Made by a program: the position numbers and the translations under genes. Below, one piece after another: positions 25,086 through 33,460 of a DNA stretch of 64,000 nucleotides. The stretch lies in NCBI GenBank assembly GCA_964657565.1, contig CAZZVQ010000015.1, positions 1 through 64,000 of the forward strand, read 5' to 3'. The stretch comes from JAVVHH01 sp964657565 (GTDB lineage Bacteria; Pseudomonadota; Alphaproteobacteria; Acetobacterales; Acetobacteraceae). The notes beneath the pieces were generated by a model. It saw only the letters and a program-made list of their open reading frames with translations, was not told where the DNA came from and did not search any database. How positions within the stretch are numbered: position 1 is the first letter of the stretch; every line of letters starts with the position of its first letter.

Positions 25086-26042
25086 CTACCCCTCCGCGTC
25101 GCGGCCGATGGCGAGAAACTTCTCGCGCCGCTGGGCCCGTAGCGCCGCCGGCTCCAGCGGCAGCAGCGGCTGCAACGCCGACCATACCGCCTCGCCCACC
25201 GCCTGCACGGTCTCCTGCGGCTCGCGATGCGCGCCGCCGAGCGGTTCGTTGACGATCGCGTCGACGATGCGCATGCCGAGCAGGTCGCCCGCCGTCAGCT
25301 TGAGCGCTTCGGCCGCGGCCGGGGCTTGCGACGCCTCCCGCCAGAGAATGCTGGCACAGCCCTCGGGCGAGATGACCGAATAGACGGCGTGCTCGAGCAT
25401 CAGCACCCGGTCCGCCGCGGCCAGCGCGATGGCGCCGCCGGAGCCGCCCTCGCCGATGATGGTCGCCACGATCGGGACCGGCGCCTCGAGGCACGCTTCG
25501 ATCGAGCGCGCGATCGCCTCGGCCTGGCCGCGCGACTCCGCGTCGATCCCGGGGAACGCGCCGGCGGTATCGACGAACGTCAGGATCGGCAGCCCGAACC
25601 GCCCGGCCATCTCGATCAGCCGGCGCGCCTTGCGGTAGCCCTCCGGCCGCGCCATGCCGAAATTATGCTTGATCCGCGTCTCGGTGTCGGCGCCGCGCTC
25701 GGTGCCGAGCACCATCACCGAATGCCCGCGAAACCGCCCGATCCCGCCCACGATCGCCGCATCGTCGGCAAACGCCCGGTCGCCGGCCAGCGGCACGAAC
25801 TCGGTGATCAGTCCGGCGATATACGCCAGCGCGTGCGGCCGGTCCGGATGCCGGGCGACCTGGGTCTTCTGCCAGGGGGTCAGCTTGGCGTAGGTCGCGC
25901 GGAGCTGGTCGCCGGTCTTGCCCTCGAGTTGGCGGATCTCCTCCTCGATATCGATGCCGCCGGGCTCCTGGCTCTTCCGGAGCTCGTCGATCTTCAGCTC
26001 GAGCTCGGCGAGCGGACGTTCGAAGTCGAGAAACTGACGCAT
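25086..26042 (-). CDS. accA: Acetyl-CoA carboxylase carboxyltransferase subunit alpha
   Basis: This 318-residue protein is the alpha subunit that, with AccD, transfers carboxyl from biotin to acetyl-CoA, making malonyl-CoA for fatty acid synthesis. The length is exact for the family. RHPDRPHALAYI and the oxyanion-forming GEGGSGGAIALAAAD are present. It follows xerD by 9 bp on the same strand, a pairing common in alphaproteobacteria. Cytosolic, housekeeping. Confidence 0.97.
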   Translation of the reverse strand: MRQFLDFERPLAELELKIDELRKSQEPGGIDIEEEIRQLEGKTGDQLRATYAKLTPWQKTQVARHPDRPHALAYIAGLITEFVPLAGDRAFADDAAIVGGIGRFRGHSVMVLGTERGADTETRIKHNFGMARPEGYRKARRLIEMAGRFGLPILTFVDTAGAFPGIDAESRGQAEAIARSIEACLEAPVPIVATIIGEGGSGGAIALAAADRVLMLEHAVYSVISPEGCASILWREASQAPAAAEALKLTAGDLLGMRIVDAIVNEPLGGAHREPQETVQAVGEAVWSALQPLLPLEPAALRAQRREKFLAIGRDAEG

Positions 26043-26051
26043 CGCCGGGGC

Positions 26052-26921
26052 TTACCCCCGCCGCTCCGCATGCGCCAGGGGGTGGTGCAACTGCATGAGT
26101 TCCTGCAGCCGCTCGGCCAGCACATGGGTGTAGATCTGCGTGGTCGCGATGTCGGCGTGGCCGAGCAGCACCTGCAGGCTGCGCAGGTCGGCGCCGCGGG
26201 CGAGCATGTGGCTGGCGAAGCTGTGCCGCAGCACGTGCGGGCTGACGCGCGCCGGGTCGAGCCCGGCCTCGAGCGCGACCTGTTTGAGCACCAGCCCCAG
26301 CCCTTGCCGCGTCATCGCCCGGCGCGGATCCCGCCCGGCGAACAGCCAGGGGCCGGGCGTCGTGGTGATCAGCGCCGCCGCCGCCTCGCGCGCCTGCTTG
26401 GATAGCAGCACCATCCGCTCCTTGGCCCCCTTGCCGCGGACGATCAGCGTATCCGTCCCGCCCGACAGCGCCTGCCGCCGGATGCCGAGCAGTTCGGACA
26501 CGCGCAGCCCGGTCGAATACAGCATCTCCAGCGCCGCCCGCGCCACGACGGACCGGCCCGAAGCGGCCAGCAGCGAGTCGACCTCGGCCTCGGCCAGATA
26601 TTTCGGCAGCGCCGGACGGACCTGCGGCGCGTCGAGCAGCAGGCTCGGATCATCGGTCCGGATGCCCTCGCGGGCGAGGAACCTGTAGAAGCCGCGGACC
26701 GCGGACAGCCGCCGCGCCGCCGTCCGCGCCGACAATTCGCCGTGCAGCGAGCGGGCGTATCGGCCCAACAAGGCCGCGTCCGCCGTCTCCGGCGCCGCGC
26801 CGTTGGCGTCCGCGTAGGCGCGCAGCGACTCCAGATCGGCGGCATAGGCCAGGATGGTGTTCCGCGCCGCCCCGCGCTCGGCGGCCTGCATCTCCAGGAA
26901 CGCTTCGATGTGCCGGTTCAT
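26052..26921 (-). CDS. xerD: Site-specific tyrosine recombinase XerD
   Basis: This 289-residue recombinase resolves chromosome dimers at dif. It has the N-terminal SAM-like core-binding domain (about 5-85) and a catalytic domain with Arg in STGLRVSELLG, Lys in GKGAKER, HVLRHSFASH, and LLGHADIATTQIYTHV with the nucleophilic Tyr. The start ATG at 26921 gives normal length; another lies at 26966. XerD rather than XerC is preferred from length and the accA neighbourhood. Confidence 0.92.
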   Translation of the reverse strand: MNRHIEAFLEMQAAERGAARNTILAYAADLESLRAYADANGAAPETADAALLGRYARSLHGELSARTAARRLSAVRGFYRFLAREGIRTDDPSLLLDAPQVRPALPKYLAEAEVDSLLAASGRSVVARAALEMLYSTGLRVSELLGIRRQALSGGTDTLIVRGKGAKERMVLLSKQAREAAAALITTTPGPWLFAGRDPRRAMTRQGLGLVLKQVALEAGLDPARVSPHVLRHSFASHMLARGADLRSLQVLLGHADIATTQIYTHVLAERLQELMQLHHPLAHAERRG

Positions 26922-26975
26922 GACATCGTGGGACCGATCCAGATGACGGACTGAACCGCCCGTCATCGTCGGACC

Positions 26976-27122
26976 CTAGCGGGCCGGCGCGAACTTGTCG
27001 TTCGGCAGCACGCGCTGGACCTGTTGCGCCTGCGGCGTCGGCGGGAAGGCACCCAGCACGAGGGCGCCGACCACCCCGATCAACACGATGACGGCGAGCA
27101 CAAGCAGGAGTAGTCGACTCAT
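26976..27122 (-). CDS. Small single-span membrane protein
   Basis: This 48-residue protein consists of one hydrophobic helix (about residues 3-23) and a short polar, proline-containing tail. I do not recognise the family. The upstream ATG at 27164 would add 14 polar residues and overlap the divergent aroKB gene. It precedes xerD by 54 bp on the same strand. Small proteins of this type next to aroKB and xerD recur in alphaproteobacteria, but the function is unknown. Confidence 0.6.
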   Translation of the reverse strand: MSRLLLLVLAVIVLIGVVGALVLGAFPPTPQAQQVQRVLPNDKFAPAR

Positions 27123-27182
27123 ATCTGGTCCATGGGAGCGTGCGTGGCCGTAAAAGGGAGGCATGTGCTAGCCTCCGCGGCC

Positions 27183-28901
27183 ATGACGCGCAACATCGCT
27201 CCCGGATCGGCCCCCGGCTCGGCAATCGTGCGGGAGGCTACCGTGCTCCCAGCTGAAGGAATCCCCCAACTCGCTGGGCGGAGCGTGGTGCTCGTCGGCC
27301 TGATGGGCGCCGGCAAGACCAGCATCGGCCGCCGGCTCGCCGCCCGGCTCGGCCTGCCGTTCCGCGACGCCGATGCCGAGATCGAGCTCGCGGCCGGACG
27401 CACCATCCCCGAACTCTTCGCCCGCTTCGGCGAGCCCGAGTTCCGCGACGGCGAGCGCCGGGTCATCCGCCGCCTCCTCGCCGGCGACCCGATCGTGCTG
27501 GCCACCGGCGGCGGCGCGTTCATGGACCGCACCACCCGCGCCGCCGTGCGCGAGAGCAGCGTCTCGGTCTGGCTCCGCTGCACGCTGCCCACGCTGGTCC
27601 GCCGCGTCTCGTCGCGCAGCAACCGCCCGCTGCTCGCCAACGGCGACCCGGCCGAGATCCTCGGCCGGCTCATGGAGCAGCGGCACCCCATCTATGCCGA
27701 AGCCGACATGGTCATGGACTGCGGCGACGAGCCGCCCGATACCACCACCGGCCGGGTCATAGCCGCCCTCCAAGCGTGGAACCCGCCGCGCCGCCTGCCG
27801 GTGTTGCTGGCCTCGAGCGGCTACGACGTCATCATCGGCAGCGGCCTGCTCGGCCGTGCGGGCGCCCACATGGCGCAGATCCTACCGCAGAAGCGGGTCG
27901 TCATCGTCACCGACGAGACGGTCGCCGCGCTGCACCTGCCCACCCTCACCGCGAGCCTCGACGAGACCGGCATCGCCTACCGCACGATCGTCGTCCCGCC
28001 CGGAGAGGCGTCCAAGAGCCTGGAATTCTATACCGACCTGGTTGGGCAGCTCCTCGATGCCGGGGTCGAGCGGCGCACCGCGGTGGTCGCGCTCGGCGGC
28101 GGCGTGGTGGGCGATCTCGCCGGGTTCGCGGCCGCGACCACGCTGCGCGGCCTGCCCTTCGTGCAGATCCCGACCACCCTGCTCGCCCAGGTGGATAGCA
28201 GCGTCGGCGGCAAGACCGGCATCAACACGCGGCACGGCAAGAACCTGCTCGGCGCTTTCCATCAACCCAGGCTGGTGCTGGCCGATACCGATACGCTCGG
28301 GACGCTGCCGATCCGCGAGCTGCGCGCCGGCTACGCCGAGATCGCCAAGGCCGGGCTGATCGGCGACGCCCCGTTCTTCGCCTGGTGCGAGGCGCACGCC
28401 GAGGCGCTCCTGGCCGGCGACCGTGACGCCCAGGCCGAAGCGATCCTCCGCGCCTGCGCCTTCAAGGCGGCGGTGGTGGCCGACGACGAGCGCGAGGAGC
28501 GGGCCAGCGGCGGCCGCGCCCTGCTGAACCTCGGCCACACGTTCGGCCACGCCCTGGAGGCGGAATACGGCTATGGCGGCGGGCTGCTGCACGGCGAGGC
28601 CGTGGCGGCCGGCATCGGCCTGGCGTTCCGGCTCTCGGCCCGGCTTGGGCTCTGCGACCGCGAGGACGCCACCCGGGTCGCGGACCATCTGGAGCGCGCC
28701 GGGCTGCCGAGCGGGCTCAACATGCTCAACCGCCGCTTCTCGGCTGCGTCGCTGATCGCCAACATGCGCCGCGACAAGAAGATGCGCGACGGCACCCTGC
28801 ACTTCATCCTCGCCCGCGGCATCGGCGACGCCTTCACGACCGGAGACGTGCCGCAAGCCGAGGTGGAGGCGCTGCTCTGGGCCGAGGGCGCCGAGCCCTA
28901 A
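27183..28901 (+). CDS. aroKB: Fused shikimate kinase / 3-dehydroquinate synthase
   Basis: This 572-residue bifunctional enzyme joins two steps of the shikimate pathway. The N-terminal AroK domain (about 30-195) has the P-loop GLMGAGKTSIGRRLA and substrate motif FRDGERRVIRR. The C-terminal AroB domain (about 205-570) has ALGGGVVGDLAGFAA, VDSSVGGKTGIN and NLGHTFGHALE for NAD and zinc binding. In most bacteria these are separate adjacent genes. The ATG at 27183 is preferred; one at 27132 adds 17 residues and would leave only 9 bp to the divergent small gene. Confidence 0.93.
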   Translation: MTRNIAPGSAPGSAIVREATVLPAEGIPQLAGRSVVLVGLMGAGKTSIGRRLAARLGLPFRDADAEIELAAGRTIPELFARFGEPEFRDGERRVIRRLLAGDPIVLATGGGAFMDRTTRAAVRESSVSVWLRCTLPTLVRRVSSRSNRPLLANGDPAEILGRLMEQRHPIYAEADMVMDCGDEPPDTTTGRVIAALQAWNPPRRLPVLLASSGYDVIIGSGLLGRAGAHMAQILPQKRVVIVTDETVAALHLPTLTASLDETGIAYRTIVVPPGEASKSLEFYTDLVGQLLDAGVERRTAVVALGGGVVGDLAGFAAATTLRGLPFVQIPTTLLAQVDSSVGGKTGINTRHGKNLLGAFHQPRLVLADTDTLGTLPIRELRAGYAEIAKAGLIGDAPFFAWCEAHAEALLAGDRDAQAEAILRACAFKAAVVADDEREERASGGRALLNLGHTFGHALEAEYGYGGGLLHGEAVAAGIGLAFRLSARLGLCDREDATRVADHLERAGLPSGLNMLNRRFSAASLIANMRRDKKMRDGTLHFILARGIGDAFTTGDVPQAEVEALLWAEGAEP

Positions 28902-28974
28902 CGGCTCAGTCGGCGATGGCTCCGAGTCGAACGCAGTGGTTGATACCGCCATATGCGTTAAGCCCTGCGGGAAA

Positions 28975-29157
28975 TTACCGCGCTGCTCCACGCTCGCGGC
29001 GTCGATCTCCTCCGCGAACAGCCCCATGTCGTTGGACCGCGACAGCAGCCGGCCTAGCCGCGCCACCCTGCGCCACCAATGCCTCATGCGTCCCCGTCGC
29101 CACCACCCGGCCCGCTTCCATCACCACGACGATACCCGCCACCAAGCAATTCGTCAC
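28975..29157 (-). pseudogene. Remnant of an ABC exporter C-terminus
   Basis: On the minus strand this stretch encodes VVMEAGRVVATGTHEALVAQ, nearly identical to the C-terminal segment of the intact exporter at 31055 (VVMDAGRVVATGTHAALVAE). After a frameshift it continues as ARLGRLLSRSND in another frame. Nucleotide similarity is strong over about 60 bp (29071-29132 against about 31130-31189). No Walker motifs remain. It looks like a leftover or partial duplication marking the edge of the rhomboid insertion. The rest of the 427-bp gap (28902-29328) shows no gene. Confidence 0.7.
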
Positions 29158-29328
29158 TGACGAGCTCCTGCTAACCAGTCGTTAAACAGAGCAGGGTAAC
29201 TTCGGACCGACTTTGAATGTCGGGACCGTCTTGCACCTGCCTTCCTTCAGCACCAAGCCTCTCCGAATTCGACTAAACGTTGCCGAGACGGTTTCTGCCG
29301 CGCCAAGCGCCGCTCCGGAGACCTCAAG

Positions 29329-31044
29329 GTGCCGATAGATGACCTATTCGCGTGGGCCGGCCTCCTTTATGCAGCACTAGTCATTCATAAGACCTCGGGA
29401 CTTCTGGAGATCAAGGCGATTGCCGTGGTCACTATCGGCATTACGATGGTCTATTTTGCTCCGCTCGATGCGGGCTATATTATCGGCATTTCTGCCGCCG
29501 CGCTGCTCTTGCTTCCAATACAAGTCTCCCGTTGGGGCACCCACTTGCTGAACACCAGACGAATGTCGCCAAGTGTACGGTTACTCCGGGTCGCCTTCGT
29601 CCTAAACCCAGACAGCTCATTCCTTGCCGATCTCCGCTTCGCCATCGCGATGCGGTCGTTTTCGCAGCACGGGACATCCGCTGCCGCAATCGCCGCCTTC
29701 GATCAGCTGGCGCGAAGCGCGTCGACCCCGCCTGCGGCAGCGCTTTACTCACTTTTCAATAAACGTCTCCTTGAGGATCGCCTTGATGTCTTTCTCGACG
29801 AGATCGTTTGGTCTCGTGATCACCCGCCCATAGCAACACTGTTGCGTCTCCGCGCTCTCTCATACCTTGGTAGAATCGACGAATTGCTGACGGTCTGGCG
29901 CGACCAAGCGGACCGTCTCAGGGCATCGCCTCAAGCTATCTACTTGCGTGCTCGGGCCCTGGTGATGGCCGAAACGGGACAGGTCGAGGTGCTGAAACAC
30001 CTGCTCACTTCCACTACGCTGCATACCTGTCCTACCGACCAGCACGACCTTTGGCTGACACGAGCCGAAATGACGGCCGGCACCAGAAGTGGCGCGCCGG
30101 CGCAAAGGACTTTGTGCCGCCTCGCCGAGTCGCTCGATCGGATCATAGCGCTTGAGGCTGCTCGAATGCTCGATCGCCCGCCTGCCATTGCATCTCCTAT
30201 GGCGAAACAAATCGCTACGGTCCACGCCGAGCCAGAGGGCAGACGCTCCGTGCGCTCCTGCCCTGCAACACTATCGCTGATATTCCTCAACATGCTCGGT
30301 TTTACGGCCCAACTCGCTACCGGCGGCCCTGGCGCGTCACGAGCGCTGGAAATGGGTAGATTGGTTCCAGCGCGGGTTCTAGACGGAGAGTGGTGGCGTA
30401 TCCCCGCCGCCTCCTTCCTTCATCTCGGATGGGTTCACCTCATGGTTAACCTGCTCGCTCTCGCACTGCTCGGCGAGAGAGTAGAACAAATGTTTGGGCC
30501 GAGGCGGATGCTGGCGGCCTACACCGTAGCTGCTCTCGGCACCATGAGCGGACTCGTTGTGCTGCAGACTCACGGCTTGATCGCCAACCACAACGTCGCG
30601 GGCGCGTCTGGAGCCGTTCTGGGTCTTCTTGGCGCCTTGATATCCAGTGCTCACCGTCAGGCCAGGCGAAGCCCAACGCAGGCCAACCGTTCCAAGCTGC
30701 ATGGCTTCGTCATAATCTTGGTGCTGCAGATCGTTTTCGATGTGACAAATCCACAGGTGAGTGTCGCTGGCCATGCGCTGGGAGTGCTCTGCGGCCTACT
30801 GGCGGGATTGGCCATGCGTCCCATCGCGCAATGTTCTCCCGTGGCGCCGAGCTTCAAACCTGTGGCAGGCTCCGCCCCAGACCGTCCCACAAATGGTAAA
30901 GCCATCCTGTTTCTCGGTGTTGTCACCGCTTCCCTCTTAGCGGCCGTTGCATTACCAGGGCAGCGGGAGCGTGCTTTGCATACTCTTTCGGGCCACCAGC
31001 ACCAACCCGAGACCAGCCGGTCCGTCGACCGCGTCCCTAACTGA
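29329..31044 (+). CDS. Rhomboid-family intramembrane serine protease with long N-terminal region
   Basis: This 571-residue membrane protein has two N-terminal hydrophobic helices (about 5-65), a predicted helical soluble region (about 75-310) and a C-terminal rhomboid domain (about 315-500). The rhomboid signatures are intact: HLGWVHLMVNLLAL, catalytic Ser in GASGAVLG and catalytic His in VAGHALGVLCG. A last helix follows. Rhomboids cut transmembrane substrates within the membrane. It starts with GTG after GGAG. Its GC is visibly lower than its neighbours and it lies beside an ABC-transporter remnant, suggesting acquisition. Confidence 0.87.
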   Translation: MPIDDLFAWAGLLYAALVIHKTSGLLEIKAIAVVTIGITMVYFAPLDAGYIIGISAAALLLLPIQVSRWGTHLLNTRRMSPSVRLLRVAFVLNPDSSFLADLRFAIAMRSFSQHGTSAAAIAAFDQLARSASTPPAAALYSLFNKRLLEDRLDVFLDEIVWSRDHPPIATLLRLRALSYLGRIDELLTVWRDQADRLRASPQAIYLRARALVMAETGQVEVLKHLLTSTTLHTCPTDQHDLWLTRAEMTAGTRSGAPAQRTLCRLAESLDRIIALEAARMLDRPPAIASPMAKQIATVHAEPEGRRSVRSCPATLSLIFLNMLGFTAQLATGGPGASRALEMGRLVPARVLDGEWWRIPAASFLHLGWVHLMVNLLALALLGERVEQMFGPRRMLAAYTVAALGTMSGLVVLQTHGLIANHNVAGASGAVLGLLGALISSAHRQARRSPTQANRSKLHGFVIILVLQIVFDVTNPQVSVAGHALGVLCGLLAGLAMRPIAQCSPVAPSFKPVAGSAPDRPTNGKAILFLGVVTASLLAAVALPGQRERALHTLSGHQHQPETSRSVDRVPN

Positions 31045-31054
31045 TAAGCTGCCT

Positions 31055-32836
31055 TCAACCCGAGCCGGTCGCTTTTCCCGCCTGTTCCCCGAATTGCAGC
31101 GCTGCCAGCCGCGCATACAACCCGCCCTCCGCCACCAGCGCCGCATGCGTCCCTGTCGCCACCACCCGGCCCGCGTCCATTACGACGATCCGGTCCGCCC
31201 GCCGCACCGTGGCCAGGCGGTGCGCGATCACCAGCGTCGTCCGCCCCTGCGACAACAGCGCCAGCGCGTGCTGCACCGCCGCCTCGCTCTCGGCGTCCAG
31301 CGCACTCGTCGCTTCATCGAGCAGCAGCACCGGGGCGTCCCGCAGCACCGCCCGCGCGATCGCCACGCGCTGCCGCTGCCCGCCCGACAGCCGCACGCCG
31401 CGCTCGCCGAGGAAGCTGTCGAACCCCTGCGGCAGCTCGTCCAGGAACCCGGCCGACGCCGCCTCGACGGCGCGCCGCACCTCCGCATCCGACGCGCCGG
31501 GCCGACCGTAGCGCACGTTGTCCCACACGTCGGCGCCGAAGATCACCGGCTCCTGGCTCACCAGCCCGATCTGCCCCCGCACGGCGGCCGGGTCGGCCTC
31601 CCGCACATCGACGCCGTCGAGCAGGATGCGCCCCGTTGCCGGGTCGTAGAAGCGGAGCAGCAACTGGAACACGGTCGTCTTGCCGGCCCCGCTCGGCCCC
31701 ACCAGCGCCACCGTCTCGCCGGGCCGCACATGCAGGCTGAACCCGTCCAGCGCCGACATCTCCGGCCGCGACGGATAGCGGAAACTCACCTCCTCGAACC
31801 GGATGTCGCCGGCGCCCGCCGCGATCGGCACCGGATGCGCCGGCGCCGCCACCAGCGGCTGCTCGGCCAGCAACTCGCCGATCCGCTCCGCCGCCGCGCC
31901 GGCCCGCTGCACCTCGCCCCACAGCTCGGCGATCCCCGCCGTGCTCGCCGCCACCAGCACCGCATAGAACACGAATGCCGACAGCTCGCCGCCCGTCAGC
32001 CGCCCCGCCACCACGTCGAGCCCGCCGACCCACAGGCTCAGCACGATCGCCCCGAACCCCAGCAGGATCACCAGCGAGATCAGCGTGGCGCGCACCCCGA
32101 CCCGGCGCATCGCCGCCGTCACCGCGTCCTCGACCCGGCTGCGGAACCGCGCCCGGTCCACCCGCTCATGCGTGAACGCCTGCACCGTGCGCAGCGCGTT
32201 GATCGTCTCCTCGGCATAGGCGCCGAGATCGGCCACCCGGTCCTGCGCCGACCGCGCCAGTCGCCGCTCGCGCCGCCCGAACACCACCAGCGGCAGCACG
32301 ACGAACGGCACCACGATGACCACCACCCCGGCCAGCTTCGCGCTCGTCACCACCAGCATCGTCAACGCCCCGAGCGCGATGACGAAGCTGCGCAGCCATT
32401 GCGACACCGCCGAGCCGACCAGCCCCTGTAGGAGTACAGTGTCGGTGTTGAGCCGGGTCAGCACGTCGCCGGTGCGCATCGTCTCGAAGAAAGGCGGCGA
32501 CAGGTCCAACACCCGGTCGAACAACGCCGTGCGCAAATCTGCCGCCACCCGCTCGCCCAGCCAGGACACGAGATAGAACCGCACCCCGGTCGAGACCCCC
32601 AGCGCCGCGACGACGGCGAACATCGCCAGCGCCGCGCCATCCAGATGCGACCGGTCCGCGGTGGCGAACCCGACATCGATCAGCCGCCGCACCCCCTGCC
32701 CGAGCAGCAGGATCAGCCCGGCGGCGAACCCCAGCGCCGTCGCCGCCCCGATCGCCCGCCAGCGATACGGGCGCAGGAACGGCAGCAGCAGCCGGAGCGC
32801 GCCGATCCGGCTGCTCACCGGGGCCGCGAGGCTCAC
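31055..32836 (-). CDS. ABC exporter, fused permease and ATPase (MsbA-like)
   Basis: This 593-residue half-transporter has six membrane helices (about 15-310) and a C-terminal ATPase with Walker A GPSGAGKTT, Q-loop SQEPVIF, signature LSGGQRQR, Walker B VLLLDEATSALD and switch IAHRL. It should dimerise and export lipids, drugs or peptides. The GTG start at 32836 overlaps the phnN stop (GTGA); the frame is open much further upstream without similarity. Its 3' end is duplicated in degraded form at 28975-29157, on the far side of the rhomboid gene. Confidence 0.93.
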   Translation of the reverse strand: MSLAAPVSSRIGALRLLLPFLRPYRWRAIGAATALGFAAGLILLLGQGVRRLIDVGFATADRSHLDGAALAMFAVVAALGVSTGVRFYLVSWLGERVAADLRTALFDRVLDLSPPFFETMRTGDVLTRLNTDTVLLQGLVGSAVSQWLRSFVIALGALTMLVVTSAKLAGVVVIVVPFVVLPLVVFGRRERRLARSAQDRVADLGAYAEETINALRTVQAFTHERVDRARFRSRVEDAVTAAMRRVGVRATLISLVILLGFGAIVLSLWVGGLDVVAGRLTGGELSAFVFYAVLVAASTAGIAELWGEVQRAGAAAERIGELLAEQPLVAAPAHPVPIAAGAGDIRFEEVSFRYPSRPEMSALDGFSLHVRPGETVALVGPSGAGKTTVFQLLLRFYDPATGRILLDGVDVREADPAAVRGQIGLVSQEPVIFGADVWDNVRYGRPGASDAEVRRAVEAASAGFLDELPQGFDSFLGERGVRLSGGQRQRVAIARAVLRDAPVLLLDEATSALDAESEAAVQHALALLSQGRTTLVIAHRLATVRRADRIVVMDAGRVVATGTHAALVAEGGLYARLAALQFGEQAGKATGSG

Positions 32837-33387
32837 CCCTGGACGGCGTCCAACCCCGCCGCCTCGCGGATCGCCGCCAGCAGACGGTGCACCCCGGCCT
32901 CCTTGGTGCCGTCGTTGACGATGCGCAACCGGGTCACCGGCAGCGTCAACTCGATCTCCCGGTTCAGCCGGCGCGCCACGTCGCCGGCGTCCTCGCGCCC
33001 GCGCTCGGCCAGCCGCGCCTCCCGCACCGCACGCGGCGCCGTGATCTCGATGATGGCGACCGGGAACTTCGCCGCCGCCTCGGCCACCACCGCCCGCGAC
33101 ACGTTCGCGATCACCACCCGGCCGCGCGCGAGATCGAACGAGATATCGGCCGGGATCCCGTAGCGCAGCCCGTGCGCCCGCCAGCTCAGCGCGAAGTCGC
33201 CCGCCTGCTCGCGCACGTCGAACATTTGCTCGCTGACGCTTTCGTGCTCCTCCTCGCCGAGGTCGCCCGGGCGGGTGATGACCCGGCGCACGAAGCGCAT
33301 GCCGGCATGCTCGCCCATCCCAGTCCGAACCCCGTTCAACAACGTGTCCTTGCCCGCTCCCGAAGGACCGACGATCAGGATTAGCAA
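32833..33387 (-). CDS. phnN: Ribose 1,5-bisphosphate phosphokinase PhnN
   Basis: This 184-residue guanylate-kinase-like protein matches PhnN in length. The P-loop is LIVGPSGAGKDTLL at the N-terminus, with RVITRP and FALSWRAHGLRYGIP further on. PhnN converts ribose 1,5-bisphosphate to PRPP, usually in phosphonate breakdown; no other phn gene is present. I chose a TTG start at 33387, just before the P-loop, as the frame upstream has no homology. It is divergent from gamma-glutamyltransferase and overlaps the ABC exporter. Confidence 0.82.
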   Translation of the reverse strand: MLILIVGPSGAGKDTLLNGVRTGMGEHAGMRFVRRVITRPGDLGEEEHESVSEQMFDVREQAGDFALSWRAHGLRYGIPADISFDLARGRVVIANVSRAVVAEAAAKFPVAIIEITAPRAVREARLAERGREDAGDVARRLNREIELTLPVTRLRIVNDGTKEAGVHRLLAAIREAAGLDAVQG

Positions 33388-33460
33388 CGGTGACGACCCC
33401 CATTTTGCGCGAGCGGACCTTGCGCATAGGCTCGCCGGAACGCAACGGGAGACTTCCCTC

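Noticed and set aside
28955..28985. A ninth FixJ-like box near GCGGGAAATTACCG
   Set aside because: It lacks the GTAG core, does not point at an intact gene and lies outside the island.
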